64,000 nt of DNA from Streptomyces sp. NBC_01381. GTDB lineage: Bacteria > Actinomycetota > Actinomycetes > Streptomycetales > Streptomycetaceae. Shown here in pieces: positions 1-9,038 of this stretch (the stretch's first letter is position 1; the number at the start of each line of letters is the position of its first letter). The translations under genes were made by a program, and so were the position numbers. Where the stretch lies: the NCBI RefSeq assembly GCF_026340305.1, contig NZ_JAPEPI010000002.1, positions 2,542,001 through 2,606,000 of the forward strand, read 5' to 3'. A model generated the notes under the pieces. The model made no database searches and had not been told where the DNA came from. It saw nothing but the letters and a program-made list of their open reading frames with translations.

Positions 1-165
1 GGCGTCCAGCTCGGCCGCGACCCACCACAGCACCATGGCGCCCACCAGCCCGGCGGTCGGCGCGAACCACATGGTGTCCCGCAGATGCTCGCGCAACGGG
101 GACAGCAGCCGGGGCCGCCGAACCTTCACGTCACCCAGCGCACCAGTAATCATCCCGTCACTCAT
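1..165 (-). CDS. N-terminus of a membrane protein (possibly DUF2254-like), cut by the window edge
   Basis: Fifty-five codons are visible, starting at the ATG complementary to 163-165 and running off the left edge. After about 25 polar and basic residues the protein turns hydrophobic (MWFAPTAGLVGAMVLWW), which looks like a first membrane segment. The pattern LREHLRDTMWFAPTAG resembles the start of DUF2254 membrane proteins, which begin with a basic stretch followed by a W-F-P-containing helix. That family call is from memory and rests on a short fragment. It is transcribed away from the tRNA gene. An in-frame ATG at 151-153 is an alternative start. Confidence 0.5.
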   Translation of the reverse strand, partial: MSDGMITGALGDVKVRRPRLLSPLREHLRDTMWFAPTAGLVGAMVLWWVAAELDA

Positions 166-305
166 GGTGAGACTGTAGATGCGGCGGAACGGGGCGCCGG
201 GCATCCGCCCGCCGACCGGCGGATACGCAGGTGAAAGGCACTCCGAAAGCTTGGTATTGTTGTCCATGTCGCCGCGGGGAACACCCCGCGAACGGCAAAC
301 ACCTA

Positions 306-390
306 GTCCGGGTGGCGGAATGGCAGACGCGCTAGCTTGAGGTGCTAGTGCCCTTTATCGGGCGTGGGGGTTCAAGTCCCCCCTCGGACA
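306..390 (+). tRNA. tRNA-Leu (anticodon GAG)
   Basis: The acceptor stem GTCCGGG pairs with CTCGGAC (one G-T wobble). The anticodon stem is CTAGC/GCTAG with loop TTGAGGT, giving anticodon GAG for the CTC leucine codon. There is a long variable arm (TGCCC..GGGC) typical of class II tRNAs, and a T arm with GGGGG-TTCAAGT-CCCCC. The discriminator base is A at 390 and no CCA end is encoded. Upstream, 273-290 holds a perfect 7-bp GC stem-loop (CGCGGGG/CCCCGCG). Confidence 0.95.
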
Positions 391-408
391 CATAGCAGTA
401 CAGCATCC

Positions 409-435
409 GGTGCTGGCCGACTCTCGGCCGGCACC
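409..435 (+). terminator. Stem-loop downstream of tRNA-Leu
   Basis: A 12-bp stem (GGTGCTGGCCGA pairing with TCGGCCGGCACC, one G-T wobble) with a 3-nt loop, followed by GTTTG. It lies 19 bp after the tRNA and is a plausible transcription terminator for it. The T-run is short, as is usual in streptomycetes. Confidence 0.6.
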
Positions 436-520
436 GTTTGTCGTTGGCGGCAGCCGCCGCCGGGCCGCAGCCCGGGCCGGCGGCCATGATGCCGGCCGCT
501 GCCAGGAGCAGCCGCCCTCC

Positions 521-2512
521 TCAGCGGGGCCGGGACAGCCAGGCCCGGTTGAACAGTTCGGGCAGCGGGCCGGCGGTGGGGCTGGTGAGCACCTTCTCGC
601 GGTCGTGAGACAGCTCGGCGCCGAGCAGGTCTGCCTTCCAGGTTTCCATGGGGTGATGCGGCTTCTTCGCCGAGGCCCAGTCGCCGGGCAGGAACGTGGT
701 GCGTCCTGCCCGGGGCCGACGATCGGTGACCACCAGCGACGCGTCGAGGAGTGGGGCGGCGGCCGCCTTGTGCCGGGCGGGCGTCCAGTCGTTCCAGCGG
801 CGGATGTTGCGGTCGGTGGGTGCGGGCAGCGCGAGCAGCTGGAGGTACAGGGTCGCGGCATCGGTATCGAGGCCGAGATCGGCGGCGGCCTTGGCCACGG
901 TGTCGGGGGCCGAGGCGCGAGGGTCCGTCTCGTAGCTGCCGGGCGGCAGCGCCCCGGAGCTGATCCTCTCCTCCAGGCGGCGGCACTCGGGGCCACGCAG
1001 CCAACGTACGAGGGAGAGATAGGACCCCTCGCGGTCGACGGCGGAATCCAGGCGCTGTGAACGCTCGTCCTTGCCGTACTGGGCCGGCCGGAAGTAGATG
1101 CCCGGCGACTGGCGGGCGCCCCGCCGGTCGATGCCGCCCTCGGCGATGACGGTGAGCCCGTCGTCGAGCGTGGGGTGATCGAGGGGGGTGCGGGCCTCTC
1201 GGTACTCCTGGGCGCCGGGGAAGCTTGGTGCCAGGTCCGCCACGGTCCAGCCGCGCAGTGAGTAGCCCCGGGTGTCCAGGAGCAGCTCCGGGTGGGCAAG
1301 GCGTTCGCGCAGCAGCGTGGCCACCTTGGGCAGGCCTTCGCGGACCGGGTCCCCGCCCGGCAGTTCGGCGTAGATCCACGGCATCGCGTGGCACGTCGAG
1401 GCGAGCAGTTCCTTGAAGCGGAACCCGTCCTCGCCCTCCCAGCCGTGGCCGATGACGCTGCTCGCCCGCAGCCGGGTGTCGGCGTCCCGGGTCAGCACCG
1501 CGTTGCTCGTGGGGTCGGTGAACACCGTGCAGACCGCGGCCGGGGCCATGCGCACCGACTCGTGCTCGGTCGCCACCGCGAGCGTCGCCTCCGAGACGGC
1601 CGGGCGTGTGCCCTGCTGCGTGCGCCAGGCCTCGGCGATCCGATCGGCGAGCGCGGCCTGCCCGCCGGGCCGCCACAACTGCTCCGGGTCGTCGGGCAGC
1701 ACCCCGGCGAGCAGATCCAGGCGTGCGGGCACCTGCAGGTCGTTCAGCTCGCGCAAGCCCGCATCGGCTTCGGACTGCTTGAGCCGCAGGGTCTTGCGGG
1801 CCTCGGCGTCCAGCCGCCACTTGACGTAGGAGCCGTCCGGAATTCCGGCGAGCAGCAGGGAAGCGGCGGCGCGGCTGAGTCCCGTGGCGTCGGCCAGTGC
1901 GGCGGCCGCATCCCGGTCCCAGGGGGCCGGGCCGTTCGCGCGTACGAGAGTGGTGAGCCCCTGCAGTTGGGCCGGGGTTCCCCAGCCGCCCGTCGGGACG
2001 GGCTCGGCCGCGGTGATGTCTCCGGGAGCGGGCGGATCGGCCTCACCCGTACGCAGTTCCACGAAGTGCTCCCCGGTCGCCTTCGCGCCGTTTCCGTGGA
2101 CCGCGAGGACGGCGCCGCGCTCGTCGCGGGCCGCGTACGCGCCATCGTCGGTGAGCTCGATGGTGCCGGTACGCATCCGGGCGAGGGCCGCGGGATCGGC
2201 GAAGGGCGTCCCGGCCCACACGTCCAGCATCGCCAGGAGGACCTCGCGCAGGTCGGCGTGGACGGGAAAGGAACCGGCCCGCAGGGCGACGGCGCCGATA
2301 CGGCCGATGAACCGGGACCAGTACCAACCCCGGTACTGGTCGGGCAGTTGATCGGTCCGTCCGGTCAGGTAGTCGCCGGTGCGGGCGAAGCCGGCGAGGG
2401 TGCCGGCCCGCCAGTACCCGGAGCCGCCGATGAGCCCGGAGAGGGCAGCAGGGATCAGGTCTTCGTTCGGACGGGCCGCGGGGCGTATCGAATGCGCTGG
2501 CATGCCCCACAT
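521..2512 (-). CDS. Unknown 663-residue protein, possibly the C-terminal part of a larger actinobacterial protein
   Basis: A soluble, acidic protein without signal peptide or membrane segments. I cannot assign a function. The C-terminal 250 residues (for example TLYLQLLALPAPTDRNIRRWNDW and RAGRTTFLPGDWASAKKPHHP) remind me of the C-terminus of very large (over 1500 residue) Streptomyces proteins often labelled DNA-binding; that is memory, not a search. If so, this copy lacks roughly the first half. Starts are ATG at 2512 or 2503; neither has a strong ribosome-binding site. It lies 67 bp downstream of the PhyH gene on the same strand and could be read through from the peptide operon, but more likely marks the edge of the island. 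Codon usage is ordinary for the genome. Confidence 0.7.
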   Translation of the reverse strand: MWGMPAHSIRPAARPNEDLIPAALSGLIGGSGYWRAGTLAGFARTGDYLTGRTDQLPDQYRGWYWSRFIGRIGAVALRAGSFPVHADLREVLLAMLDVWAGTPFADPAALARMRTGTIELTDDGAYAARDERGAVLAVHGNGAKATGEHFVELRTGEADPPAPGDITAAEPVPTGGWGTPAQLQGLTTLVRANGPAPWDRDAAAALADATGLSRAAASLLLAGIPDGSYVKWRLDAEARKTLRLKQSEADAGLRELNDLQVPARLDLLAGVLPDDPEQLWRPGGQAALADRIAEAWRTQQGTRPAVSEATLAVATEHESVRMAPAAVCTVFTDPTSNAVLTRDADTRLRASSVIGHGWEGEDGFRFKELLASTCHAMPWIYAELPGGDPVREGLPKVATLLRERLAHPELLLDTRGYSLRGWTVADLAPSFPGAQEYREARTPLDHPTLDDGLTVIAEGGIDRRGARQSPGIYFRPAQYGKDERSQRLDSAVDREGSYLSLVRWLRGPECRRLEERISSGALPPGSYETDPRASAPDTVAKAAADLGLDTDAATLYLQLLALPAPTDRNIRRWNDWTPARHKAAAAPLLDASLVVTDRRPRAGRTTFLPGDWASAKKPHHPMETWKADLLGAELSHDREKVLTSPTAGPLPELFNRAWLSRPR

Positions 2513-2579
2513 CCTGCCTGATGCCCTGGAGCCAACTGGACGGCGCCTGATCGGGGTTGTCGCCTGCCGCGGCCCGCCC

Positions 2580-3404
2580 TCAGACGCGTTCGAGCGGGAA
2601 GCGGTCGTCCCACCGAGGCTTCAGCTGGTCCGTGTTCCGGCCCACCAGGAATTCTGGGCGGGTCGGATGGGGCGGGGCGTTGTCGATGGAGTTGTACGAC
2701 ACCATCAGGAGCGCCCGCCGGTCCGGCGAGGTGTTGTCCGACGAGGAGTGCACGATGTTCGGGTGGAAGGCCTGGATCGTGCCCGCCCGGCCGGTCGCCC
2801 GTGTGCTGCCGAAGGTCCCGATCAGTTCCTGGGCGCGGGCGTCGTCCATGATGTGCTCGGGATCCGCCGCGAAGTTCTTGCGCCAGTCCCCGCTGTCGCC
2901 CCGCGTGATCTTGCCGGGGCCGAGATATCCCACGCGGTGAGAGCCGGGGATGAGCATCAGCGGACCGTTGCCCTCGTGCACATCGTCCAGCGGTACGGCG
3001 AGCGTGACCGCCGCGGGCGTCGGCAGGCCGTCCTCCGCGTTCCAGAAGGCGAAGTCCTGGTGCCACGGCCAGGCCTGGCCCTCCCGGGCCTGCTTCAGAT
3101 TCACCTTGAACTGGTAGACGTACACCGGCGTCCCGGTCAGCGCTTCGGCCAGGGCCAGGAGATAGGGGTGGCGCACGAGCACCGCGTACGCCTCGTCGAA
3201 CTCGTGGCAGCCGTGCACCGCGCGGACTGCCGTGCTGTCCGGCTCGTGGACCACCTCAGGACCGCCTCGGCGGCAGATGGTGTCCAGGCTGTCGCGGAGC
3301 ACGCTCACCGCAGGGCCGGTGAACCGGAACGGAGAGTGGCACCAGCCGTTCTCCTCGTACTCCGCGGTCAGCTCCGCCAGATGCCCGTCGTCAGTTTCGA
3401 TCAC
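2580..3404 (-). CDS. PhyH-family Fe(II)/2-oxoglutarate dioxygenase
   Basis: 274 residues from a GTG start whose first four bases (GTGA) overlap the stop of the upstream A-PCP gene, so translation is coupled. The iron-binding HxD is WPWHQDFAFW near residue 115. The distal His is in HPNIVHSSSDN near residue 217, and a following Arg (RRALLMVSYN) would bind 2-oxoglutarate. The overall pattern resembles phytanoyl-CoA/ectoine-hydroxylase-type enzymes that hydroxylate free or carrier-bound amino acids. Last gene of the left arm of the peptide island, directly after a free-standing A-PCP protein, so an amino acid on that carrier is a likely substrate (inference). All three iron ligands appear intact. 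Confidence 0.88.
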   Translation of the reverse strand: MIETDDGHLAELTAEYEENGWCHSPFRFTGPAVSVLRDSLDTICRRGGPEVVHEPDSTAVRAVHGCHEFDEAYAVLVRHPYLLALAEALTGTPVYVYQFKVNLKQAREGQAWPWHQDFAFWNAEDGLPTPAAVTLAVPLDDVHEGNGPLMLIPGSHRVGYLGPGKITRGDSGDWRKNFAADPEHIMDDARAQELIGTFGSTRATGRAGTIQAFHPNIVHSSSDNTSPDRRALLMVSYNSIDNAPPHPTRPEFLVGRNTDQLKPRWDDRFPLERV

Positions 3405-5242
3405 GAATCCAGCCTCACCGGTTGTCGGGACACGTCGCACCGTTCCTCGATCCACTCGGCCATCGCGGAGATCGTCGGCCGGGAGATGAACGTCTCCAGG
3501 TCCGCGTACGCGCCGAAGCGTTCGTTGATCCGGGTTATCAGCACCGCGGCCAGCAGTGAAGTGCCGCCCAGCTGGAAGAAGTTGTCGTTGAGGGCGATGT
3601 CCTTCGCGTCGAGCACCTGCTCCCACAGCAGGGTGAGGTCATGCTGCACCTCGTCCTCCACCAGGCCGACGCCGCTGCCCGTGACCGTCAACTCGCGGGC
3701 GGCCAGGGCCTGGCGGTCGAGCTTGCCGCTGGGTGTGAGAGGCAGGCGGTCCACCGGGACGAACGCCACCGGCAGCATGTACTCGGGCAGTGTCTCGGCG
3801 AGCCGGTCCCGGAGGTCGTCCGGCAGCGGTGACTGCCCCACCACATAGGCGACGAGGCGCTTGCCCGCCGTGCGGCTCTCGTTCACCACGACCGCGGCGT
3901 CGGCCGCCTCCGGCAGGGCCCTGACCGCCGACTCGATCTCGCCGAGCTCCACGCGGTACCCGCGGATCTTCACCTGCCCGTCGTCGCGGCCGAGGAAGTG
4001 GATCCGCCCCTGATCGTCGACCCGGCCCGCGTCCCCGGTCCGGTACACCCGCGATCCCGGCGGTCCCAGCGGATCGGGGGTGAAACGCTCCGCGGTCAGT
4101 CCTGGCCGGTTGAGGTAGCCACGGGCGAGCACCGGGCCGCCGATGACGATCTCACCGGTGACTCCGGCCGGGACCGGGTCGCCGTCCCCGTCCAGCACCC
4201 GCACGCGCGCGGCGTCGATGGACCGGCCGATGGGGGCGCGCTCCGGCCAGGACGCGGGATCGCCGGACAGCCGCAGGGCCGTCACGTTGTGCGTCTCCGA
4301 CGGCCCGTACTGGTTGTGCAGCGCGACGCCCGGCAGGGCACCGAAGAACCGCCGCACCGCGGGAGTGATGTAGAGCTGCTCGCCCCCGCAGACGACCTCT
4401 TGGAGCGAGCGCGGATGGCGGCCCACGTCCTGTGCCGTGTGGGCGAGGGCCTGCAAGGCCACGAACGGCATGAACACGCGGTGCACCCGCTGCTCGTCCA
4501 GGAAGCGCAGGAGCCGGTGGGAGTCCCGGCGTATCTCCTCGTCGATCAGCACGAGGCAGCCGCCGGTGCCCCAGGTGCTGAACATCTCCTCGAAGTGGAC
4601 GTCGAAGCTCGCCGCCGCGAACTGGAGGGTCCGGGACCCGACCCCGGACGTGAAGGTCTCGCGCTGCCAGGAGATCAGGTTGCGCAGCGGGCCGTGCGGC
4701 ATGGCGACGCCCTTGGGCGTGCCCGTGGATCCCGATGTGTAGATGACGTACGCGAGATCGTCGGCGGTGGAGGTGGTGCGGGGCCGCTGCCCGTCGGCAC
4801 CGCCGGGTATGTCCTCGTCGAGCAGCACGACCCGCGTCCCGGGCGGCGCGGGTGGCAGGCCGGTGGGCGTGCGGTGCGTGAGCAGTACGCGCATCCCGCT
4901 GTCCCGCATCATGAAGTCGAGCCGCGGCTGAGGGTAGGCGTGATCCAGCGGCATGTACGCGGCGCCGGCCCGCAGCACGGCCAGGATGGCGATCGGGAGC
5001 CGGAACGAACGGTCGGTGCGGATGCCGACGACCGTGCCGGCGACGGAGAGGGTCCGCAGGTGGGCGGCCAACGTGTCCGCGGTGCGCCCGAGTTGCTCGT
5101 ACGACAGTTGGCGTCCCCGGTATTCCACCGCGGGCAGGTCGGGTGACGTACGCCGTGTGTCGTCGAAGTACCGCAGCACACCCCCGCCGCCGGGGACCGT
5201 GGCGCGGGCTTCGTCAGGCTTCGAAGCGTGGCCGTCAGGCAT
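3401..5242 (-). CDS. Non-ribosomal peptide synthetase, free-standing A-PCP didomain
   Basis: 613 residues. The adenylation domain spans about 25-525 with P-loop-like motif YTSGSTGTPKG near residue 171 and the A10 motif PLTPSGKLDRQ near 520. The carrier domain centres on LGGTSLL near residue 561. There is no condensation or thioesterase domain, so the loaded residue must be used in trans. Specificity-pocket residues read by hand from SFDVHFEEMF, VFMPFVALQ, VVCGGEQ and NQYGPSETHNV give roughly D-V-E-F-V-G-Q-N-V, which I cannot match to a known substrate. The ATG at 5242 was chosen because ATGCCTGA overlaps the stop of the upstream synthetase by 8 bp; the open frame extends a little further upstream without domain support. 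The PhyH oxygenase follows immediately. Confidence 0.9.
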   Translation of the reverse strand: MPDGHASKPDEARATVPGGGGVLRYFDDTRRTSPDLPAVEYRGRQLSYEQLGRTADTLAAHLRTLSVAGTVVGIRTDRSFRLPIAILAVLRAGAAYMPLDHAYPQPRLDFMMRDSGMRVLLTHRTPTGLPPAPPGTRVVLLDEDIPGGADGQRPRTTSTADDLAYVIYTSGSTGTPKGVAMPHGPLRNLISWQRETFTSGVGSRTLQFAAASFDVHFEEMFSTWGTGGCLVLIDEEIRRDSHRLLRFLDEQRVHRVFMPFVALQALAHTAQDVGRHPRSLQEVVCGGEQLYITPAVRRFFGALPGVALHNQYGPSETHNVTALRLSGDPASWPERAPIGRSIDAARVRVLDGDGDPVPAGVTGEIVIGGPVLARGYLNRPGLTAERFTPDPLGPPGSRVYRTGDAGRVDDQGRIHFLGRDDGQVKIRGYRVELGEIESAVRALPEAADAAVVVNESRTAGKRLVAYVVGQSPLPDDLRDRLAETLPEYMLPVAFVPVDRLPLTPSGKLDRQALAARELTVTGSGVGLVEDEVQHDLTLLWEQVLDAKDIALNDNFFQLGGTSLLAAVLITRINERFGAYADLETFISRPTISAMAEWIEERCDVSRQPVRLDS

Positions 5243-8200
5243 CGGGAACGTCCGCCTCCTGAAGTGTCTTCTCCAGTTCCGCTGCCAGTGCGGCCACGAA
5301 CGGCTCGTCCAGCATGGAGTAGTGGTCACCGGCGATCACGCGCGGCGGGGAGAGCGCCGGGCACAGTTCCGCCCAGGCCGCGCTTGCCGCCGCCCGCATT
5401 CCGGGGTCGCCCTCCTGCGCCTGCAACAGAGCCGTCGGACCGGCGTACGGTGTCGGCCGGTACCGCAGCGCCGCGAGAGTGTGCGGGTCGCTCGGCGCGG
5501 ATCGGGATGCGGATTCGGCCGGGAGCTGGTCGGCCAGGTAGCTGTCGACGAGGACCAGCATCGCGACCCGCTCCCCGAGCCGGGTGAGTCGCTGGGCCAT
5601 CTCGAAGGCGACGAGGCCGCCGATCGACCAGCCCATCAGAAGGTAGGGGCCGTGCGGCCTGGCTTCTCGGACCACCGCGAGGTGGCGCTCGGCCAGAGCC
5701 GCGACATCGACCTCCGCATCGGCCTCGGCCCCCTGCGGAGTGCCGTCGTGCACGGCGTACAGCGGACGCAGCAGCACGGACCCGCCGGCGAGATTGCGGA
5801 AGCCGATGGCATCCCCGCCACCGGGGACGCAGAACAGCGGCGTCCCCTCGCCCCGGCTCTGCAGCGTGATGAGGGGACGCGAACGCTCGGCCCCCTCCGC
5901 ACCGCGGAGCAACGCGGCCAGTGCCCTAGGAGTCGCAGGGTCGACCGGTGGTCCGTCGACCGCCTCTGTCTCCTCGAACAGCACCGAAACCGGCAGTTCG
6001 GCGGAGAACGCGGCGTTGATCCTCGCGATCAGCCGCACCGCCAGGATCGAGTGGCCGCCGAGGTCGAAGAAGACGTCGTCCACACCGACGGAGGGGATCG
6101 AGAGGAGGTCAGCGAAGATGGCCGCGACCTTCGCTTCCAGAGCATCCGCGTCCTGAGGCGGGGCGGACGTCTGCCCGTGCGGTTCGCGCGGGGTGTCGGC
6201 GGCGAGCAGGGCGTCGCGGTCGATCTTGCCGTTCACCGTGAGGGGCAGCCGGTCGAGCCAGACGTACGAGGCGGGGACCATGGCGGCCGGCAGGCGCTCG
6301 GTGAGATGGCCGCGCAGTTCCGACGGCGCGACCGCTCCGGTGGCCGCGGCCGAGAGGAACGCGGTGAGTCGGCCGCCGTCCGCACCGCCCGCACCGTCCG
6401 CACCGCCCGCACCGCCCGCACCGTCCGGCGAGAGCACCACGGCCGCCTCGCGGACGGACGGGTGTCCGAGCAGCGCCCGCTCCACCTCGGCCGGCTCCAC
6501 GCGGACGCCACGCACCTTGATCTGCTCGTCGCGGCGGCCGAGGCAGTGCAGCGTCCCGTCGGGGGCGTAGTAGCCGATGTCGCCGGTCCGGTAGAGCCGT
6601 TGGCCGGGTATGTCGGAGAAGGGATGCGGTACGAAGCGTTCCGCCGACCCGGCGGGATCGGCGACGTAGCCGCGCGCCAGGCCGATGCCGCCCACACAGA
6701 TCTCGCCGAGCGCTCCGACCGGCACCGGTGCCAGGCGGTCGTCCAGGACGTAGATGTCGCTGCCGTCCACCGGGCGGCCGATGGGTACGTCGCCGACCGC
6801 GGGATCATCGGCCGTGATCTCGTGGACCGCGCATCCCACCGCGGTCTCCGTGGGCCCGTACTCGTTGAAGATCCGTGTGGGCGCCGCGTGTTCGCGCCAC
6901 GGTGCGATGTGCTCCCAGGAGAGGTTCTCGCCGCCCAGGACTAGTGAGTGCGTGACTTTGGAGGTGTCACCGGGAGCGAGCTCGTGGTTGATCACGTTCA
7001 GGTGTGAGGGCGTCAGTTTGAGCAGGTCGAGGCCGGCCCGACGGCCCAGTTCACCGGTGAGGCCGAAGACGTTGCGCCAGGCCGGATCCAGATGCACCGT
7101 ACGCCCGCTGACCAGGGGCACGAACAGGCTGGTCACCGTCAGGTCGAAGGCCACGGAGGAGTGCACCATGGCCCCCGTCCCCTCCTCGTGCCCGTACGTC
7201 CGGGCCGCCCAGAGCACGTAGTTGGAGAGGGCGCGGTGGGGCAGCATCACGCCCTTGGGGACACCGGTGGAGCCGCTGGTGAACAAGATGTAGGCGAGGT
7301 TCTCCGGTGTCACCTCGGCCTGTGGGTGGACCCGGCCTTCAGTCTCCGGCAGCTGGTCGACGTTCAGGCAGGGGATCGTGCCGAACCGGTCCCGCGCCGT
7401 GTCAGGGCCGGTGAGGATCAGGGAGCACCCCGAGCGCTCAAGGATGTCCGTGGCCCTGGCCGGGGGGAGGTCCGGATCGAGCGGCAGATAGGCGCCACCC
7501 GCCTTGAGTACGCCCAGTATCGCCACCAGAAGGTGACGGGTGTGCCCGATGGCCAGCGCCACCGGTTGATCAGGGCCGACGCCGTACTGCCGCAGCGCCA
7601 GGGCCACTTGGCCGGCCTGCTCGTCCAGTTGCCGGTAGGTCAGCCGGGCCGCAGGGTCCATCACCGCGACGCTGTCCGGTGTCTGCCGGGCCTGGCGCTC
7701 GATGATCCGGTGCAGGCACTGGGGCGTTCGCCGGGTGTCACGGCCGTGGTCGGCAGCGGCCCGTACGAGGTGGCGGCTGTGCTCGTCGAGCAGGCTGATG
7801 GTGTCGAGCGGGGCCGACGGGTCGGCGACGGCCCCTTCCAGCAGGGTCAGGTACTGATCGGCGAGGCTCCGCACATAGTCGGCGGGGAACGCGCCGTCGC
7901 GGTAGCGCCACACCAGGCGCAGGGAGTCGTCGCCCATGACGCTCTCCAGCTTCATCGCGGCCGGCTCGGCCTCGATGTCGTCCCAGGCCAAGGTGAAGGT
8001 GACGCCGTCGGCGCGCTCGGCTGGTGCCGCCTCCTTAACCTCCTCCTTCGCCTCGTACGCGGCGGCCGCCCGGTCGGTCGGGTCGGTGGCGTACGACGCC
8101 GGTATGCGCTCGGCGGCACGCTCGGCGTTCGACTGCTCGTCCTGGATCTGGGCCAGGAGGCCGGAGAAGGTGGCGGCCGCGTCCGGCCCGGTGCGGATCG

Positions 8201-9038
8201 GTGACCAGTGGGCGAAGTGACCGGCGCAGTCGCTCAGTTCGTCGTACGGACGTCCTGGGAGGGCGGTCGTGATGGTGACTGCGGAGCGGTCGGTGATCCT
8301 GCGCAGGAGAGTCATCAGGCAGGTGAGCAGTACGACTTCGGTCGTGACGCCATGCTGCTTCGCGCACTCCCGCACGGCCCGCGCCAGCGGGAGCGGCACG
8401 GTGCGGTCCAGGCGTATGACGGCGGGGCCGGTGAGCGCCCCGGCCTGTCGTAGGGGCAGGTCCACAGGAGCACCGTGGGCCTCGCCCCCGGCCACCGGCC
8501 CGGCGGCATCCTGCTCGAACTGCCATTGCGCGTACTGGATGTACTGCAGAGGCGCGGCGTCCGGTGACCGCCCGTCGTAGGCGAGGGCGAGCTCGGCCAC
8601 GAGGCGGCGCAGGGTCAGGCTGTCGGCGGACAGACCCGAGGTCGTGATCAGCAGCGCGTGGCGCTGGTCGGAGAGCCTGAGCAGCCGTGCGCGCAGGGGG
8701 GCGGCACCGTCGATGCCCGCCGGGCGCAGGCGCTCTGACCGCACCGCGCTGTCCAGGTCCCCGGGGATGTACGCATCGGCGACCGCCCATTCGACGTTGC
8801 TGCCGCCCTCCCCGCCGATGTCCGCGAGCGCGGTTCTCGCCCCCGGCACCCGCCGGTACCGCGCCCGCAGCGCGCCATGGCGGTCGGTGACCGCGCGCAG
8901 TGCGTCGGCAAGCCGGTCCGGGTCGACGGCGCCGTCGATGTGGAGCAGCGCCTGTGCCCATCCCGGGGAGGAGGACTCGTACGCCTGCCAGATGCGCTGC
9001 TGCTGGAACGACAGCCGGAACCCCTCGACCCCCGTCAT
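5235..9038 (-). CDS. Non-ribosomal peptide synthetase, C*-A(Asn-type)-PCP-TE
   Basis: 1267 residues. The N-terminal condensation-like domain (about 5-420) lacks the HHxxxDG catalytic motif: the aligned stretch near residue 134 reads SGLSADS. The adenylation domain (about 440-940, FTSGSTGVPKG near 588) has pocket residues D-L-T-K-V-G-E-V-G, matching the Asn code (DLTKxGEVGK) from established A-domain tables. The carrier motif LGGHSIL is near 995. The C-terminal thioesterase has GWSIGG near 1137 and a probable catalytic His in GDHYSM near 1239. Start ATG at 9038 overlaps the stop of the dioxygenase gene (ATGA). The last 8 bases overlap the next gene. A dead condensation domain together with a TE suggests a unit that prepares a modified Asn rather than a normal final module. 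Confidence 0.92.
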   Translation of the reverse strand: MTGVEGFRLSFQQQRIWQAYESSSPGWAQALLHIDGAVDPDRLADALRAVTDRHGALRARYRRVPGARTALADIGGEGGSNVEWAVADAYIPGDLDSAVRSERLRPAGIDGAAPLRARLLRLSDQRHALLITTSGLSADSLTLRRLVAELALAYDGRSPDAAPLQYIQYAQWQFEQDAAGPVAGGEAHGAPVDLPLRQAGALTGPAVIRLDRTVPLPLARAVRECAKQHGVTTEVVLLTCLMTLLRRITDRSAVTITTALPGRPYDELSDCAGHFAHWSPIRTGPDAAATFSGLLAQIQDEQSNAERAAERIPASYATDPTDRAAAAYEAKEEVKEAAPAERADGVTFTLAWDDIEAEPAAMKLESVMGDDSLRLVWRYRDGAFPADYVRSLADQYLTLLEGAVADPSAPLDTISLLDEHSRHLVRAAADHGRDTRRTPQCLHRIIERQARQTPDSVAVMDPAARLTYRQLDEQAGQVALALRQYGVGPDQPVALAIGHTRHLLVAILGVLKAGGAYLPLDPDLPPARATDILERSGCSLILTGPDTARDRFGTIPCLNVDQLPETEGRVHPQAEVTPENLAYILFTSGSTGVPKGVMLPHRALSNYVLWAARTYGHEEGTGAMVHSSVAFDLTVTSLFVPLVSGRTVHLDPAWRNVFGLTGELGRRAGLDLLKLTPSHLNVINHELAPGDTSKVTHSLVLGGENLSWEHIAPWREHAAPTRIFNEYGPTETAVGCAVHEITADDPAVGDVPIGRPVDGSDIYVLDDRLAPVPVGALGEICVGGIGLARGYVADPAGSAERFVPHPFSDIPGQRLYRTGDIGYYAPDGTLHCLGRRDEQIKVRGVRVEPAEVERALLGHPSVREAAVVLSPDGAGGAGGADGAGGADGGRLTAFLSAAATGAVAPSELRGHLTERLPAAMVPASYVWLDRLPLTVNGKIDRDALLAADTPREPHGQTSAPPQDADALEAKVAAIFADLLSIPSVGVDDVFFDLGGHSILAVRLIARINAAFSAELPVSVLFEETEAVDGPPVDPATPRALAALLRGAEGAERSRPLITLQSRGEGTPLFCVPGGGDAIGFRNLAGGSVLLRPLYAVHDGTPQGAEADAEVDVAALAERHLAVVREARPHGPYLLMGWSIGGLVAFEMAQRLTRLGERVAMLVLVDSYLADQLPAESASRSAPSDPHTLAALRYRPTPYAGPTALLQAQEGDPGMRAAASAAWAELCPALSPPRVIAGDHYSMLDEPFVAALAAELEKTLQEADVPDA

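Noticed and set aside
306..390. tRNA-Leu as an attachment site for an integrated element
   Set aside because: No integrase gene is present in the window and I saw no second copy of the tRNA 3' end near the right border of the island.
1292..2521. Long open frames on the plus strand opposite the 663-residue gene and opposite other large genes
   Set aside because: They are antisense shadows produced by high GC content, with biased composition and no domain motifs.
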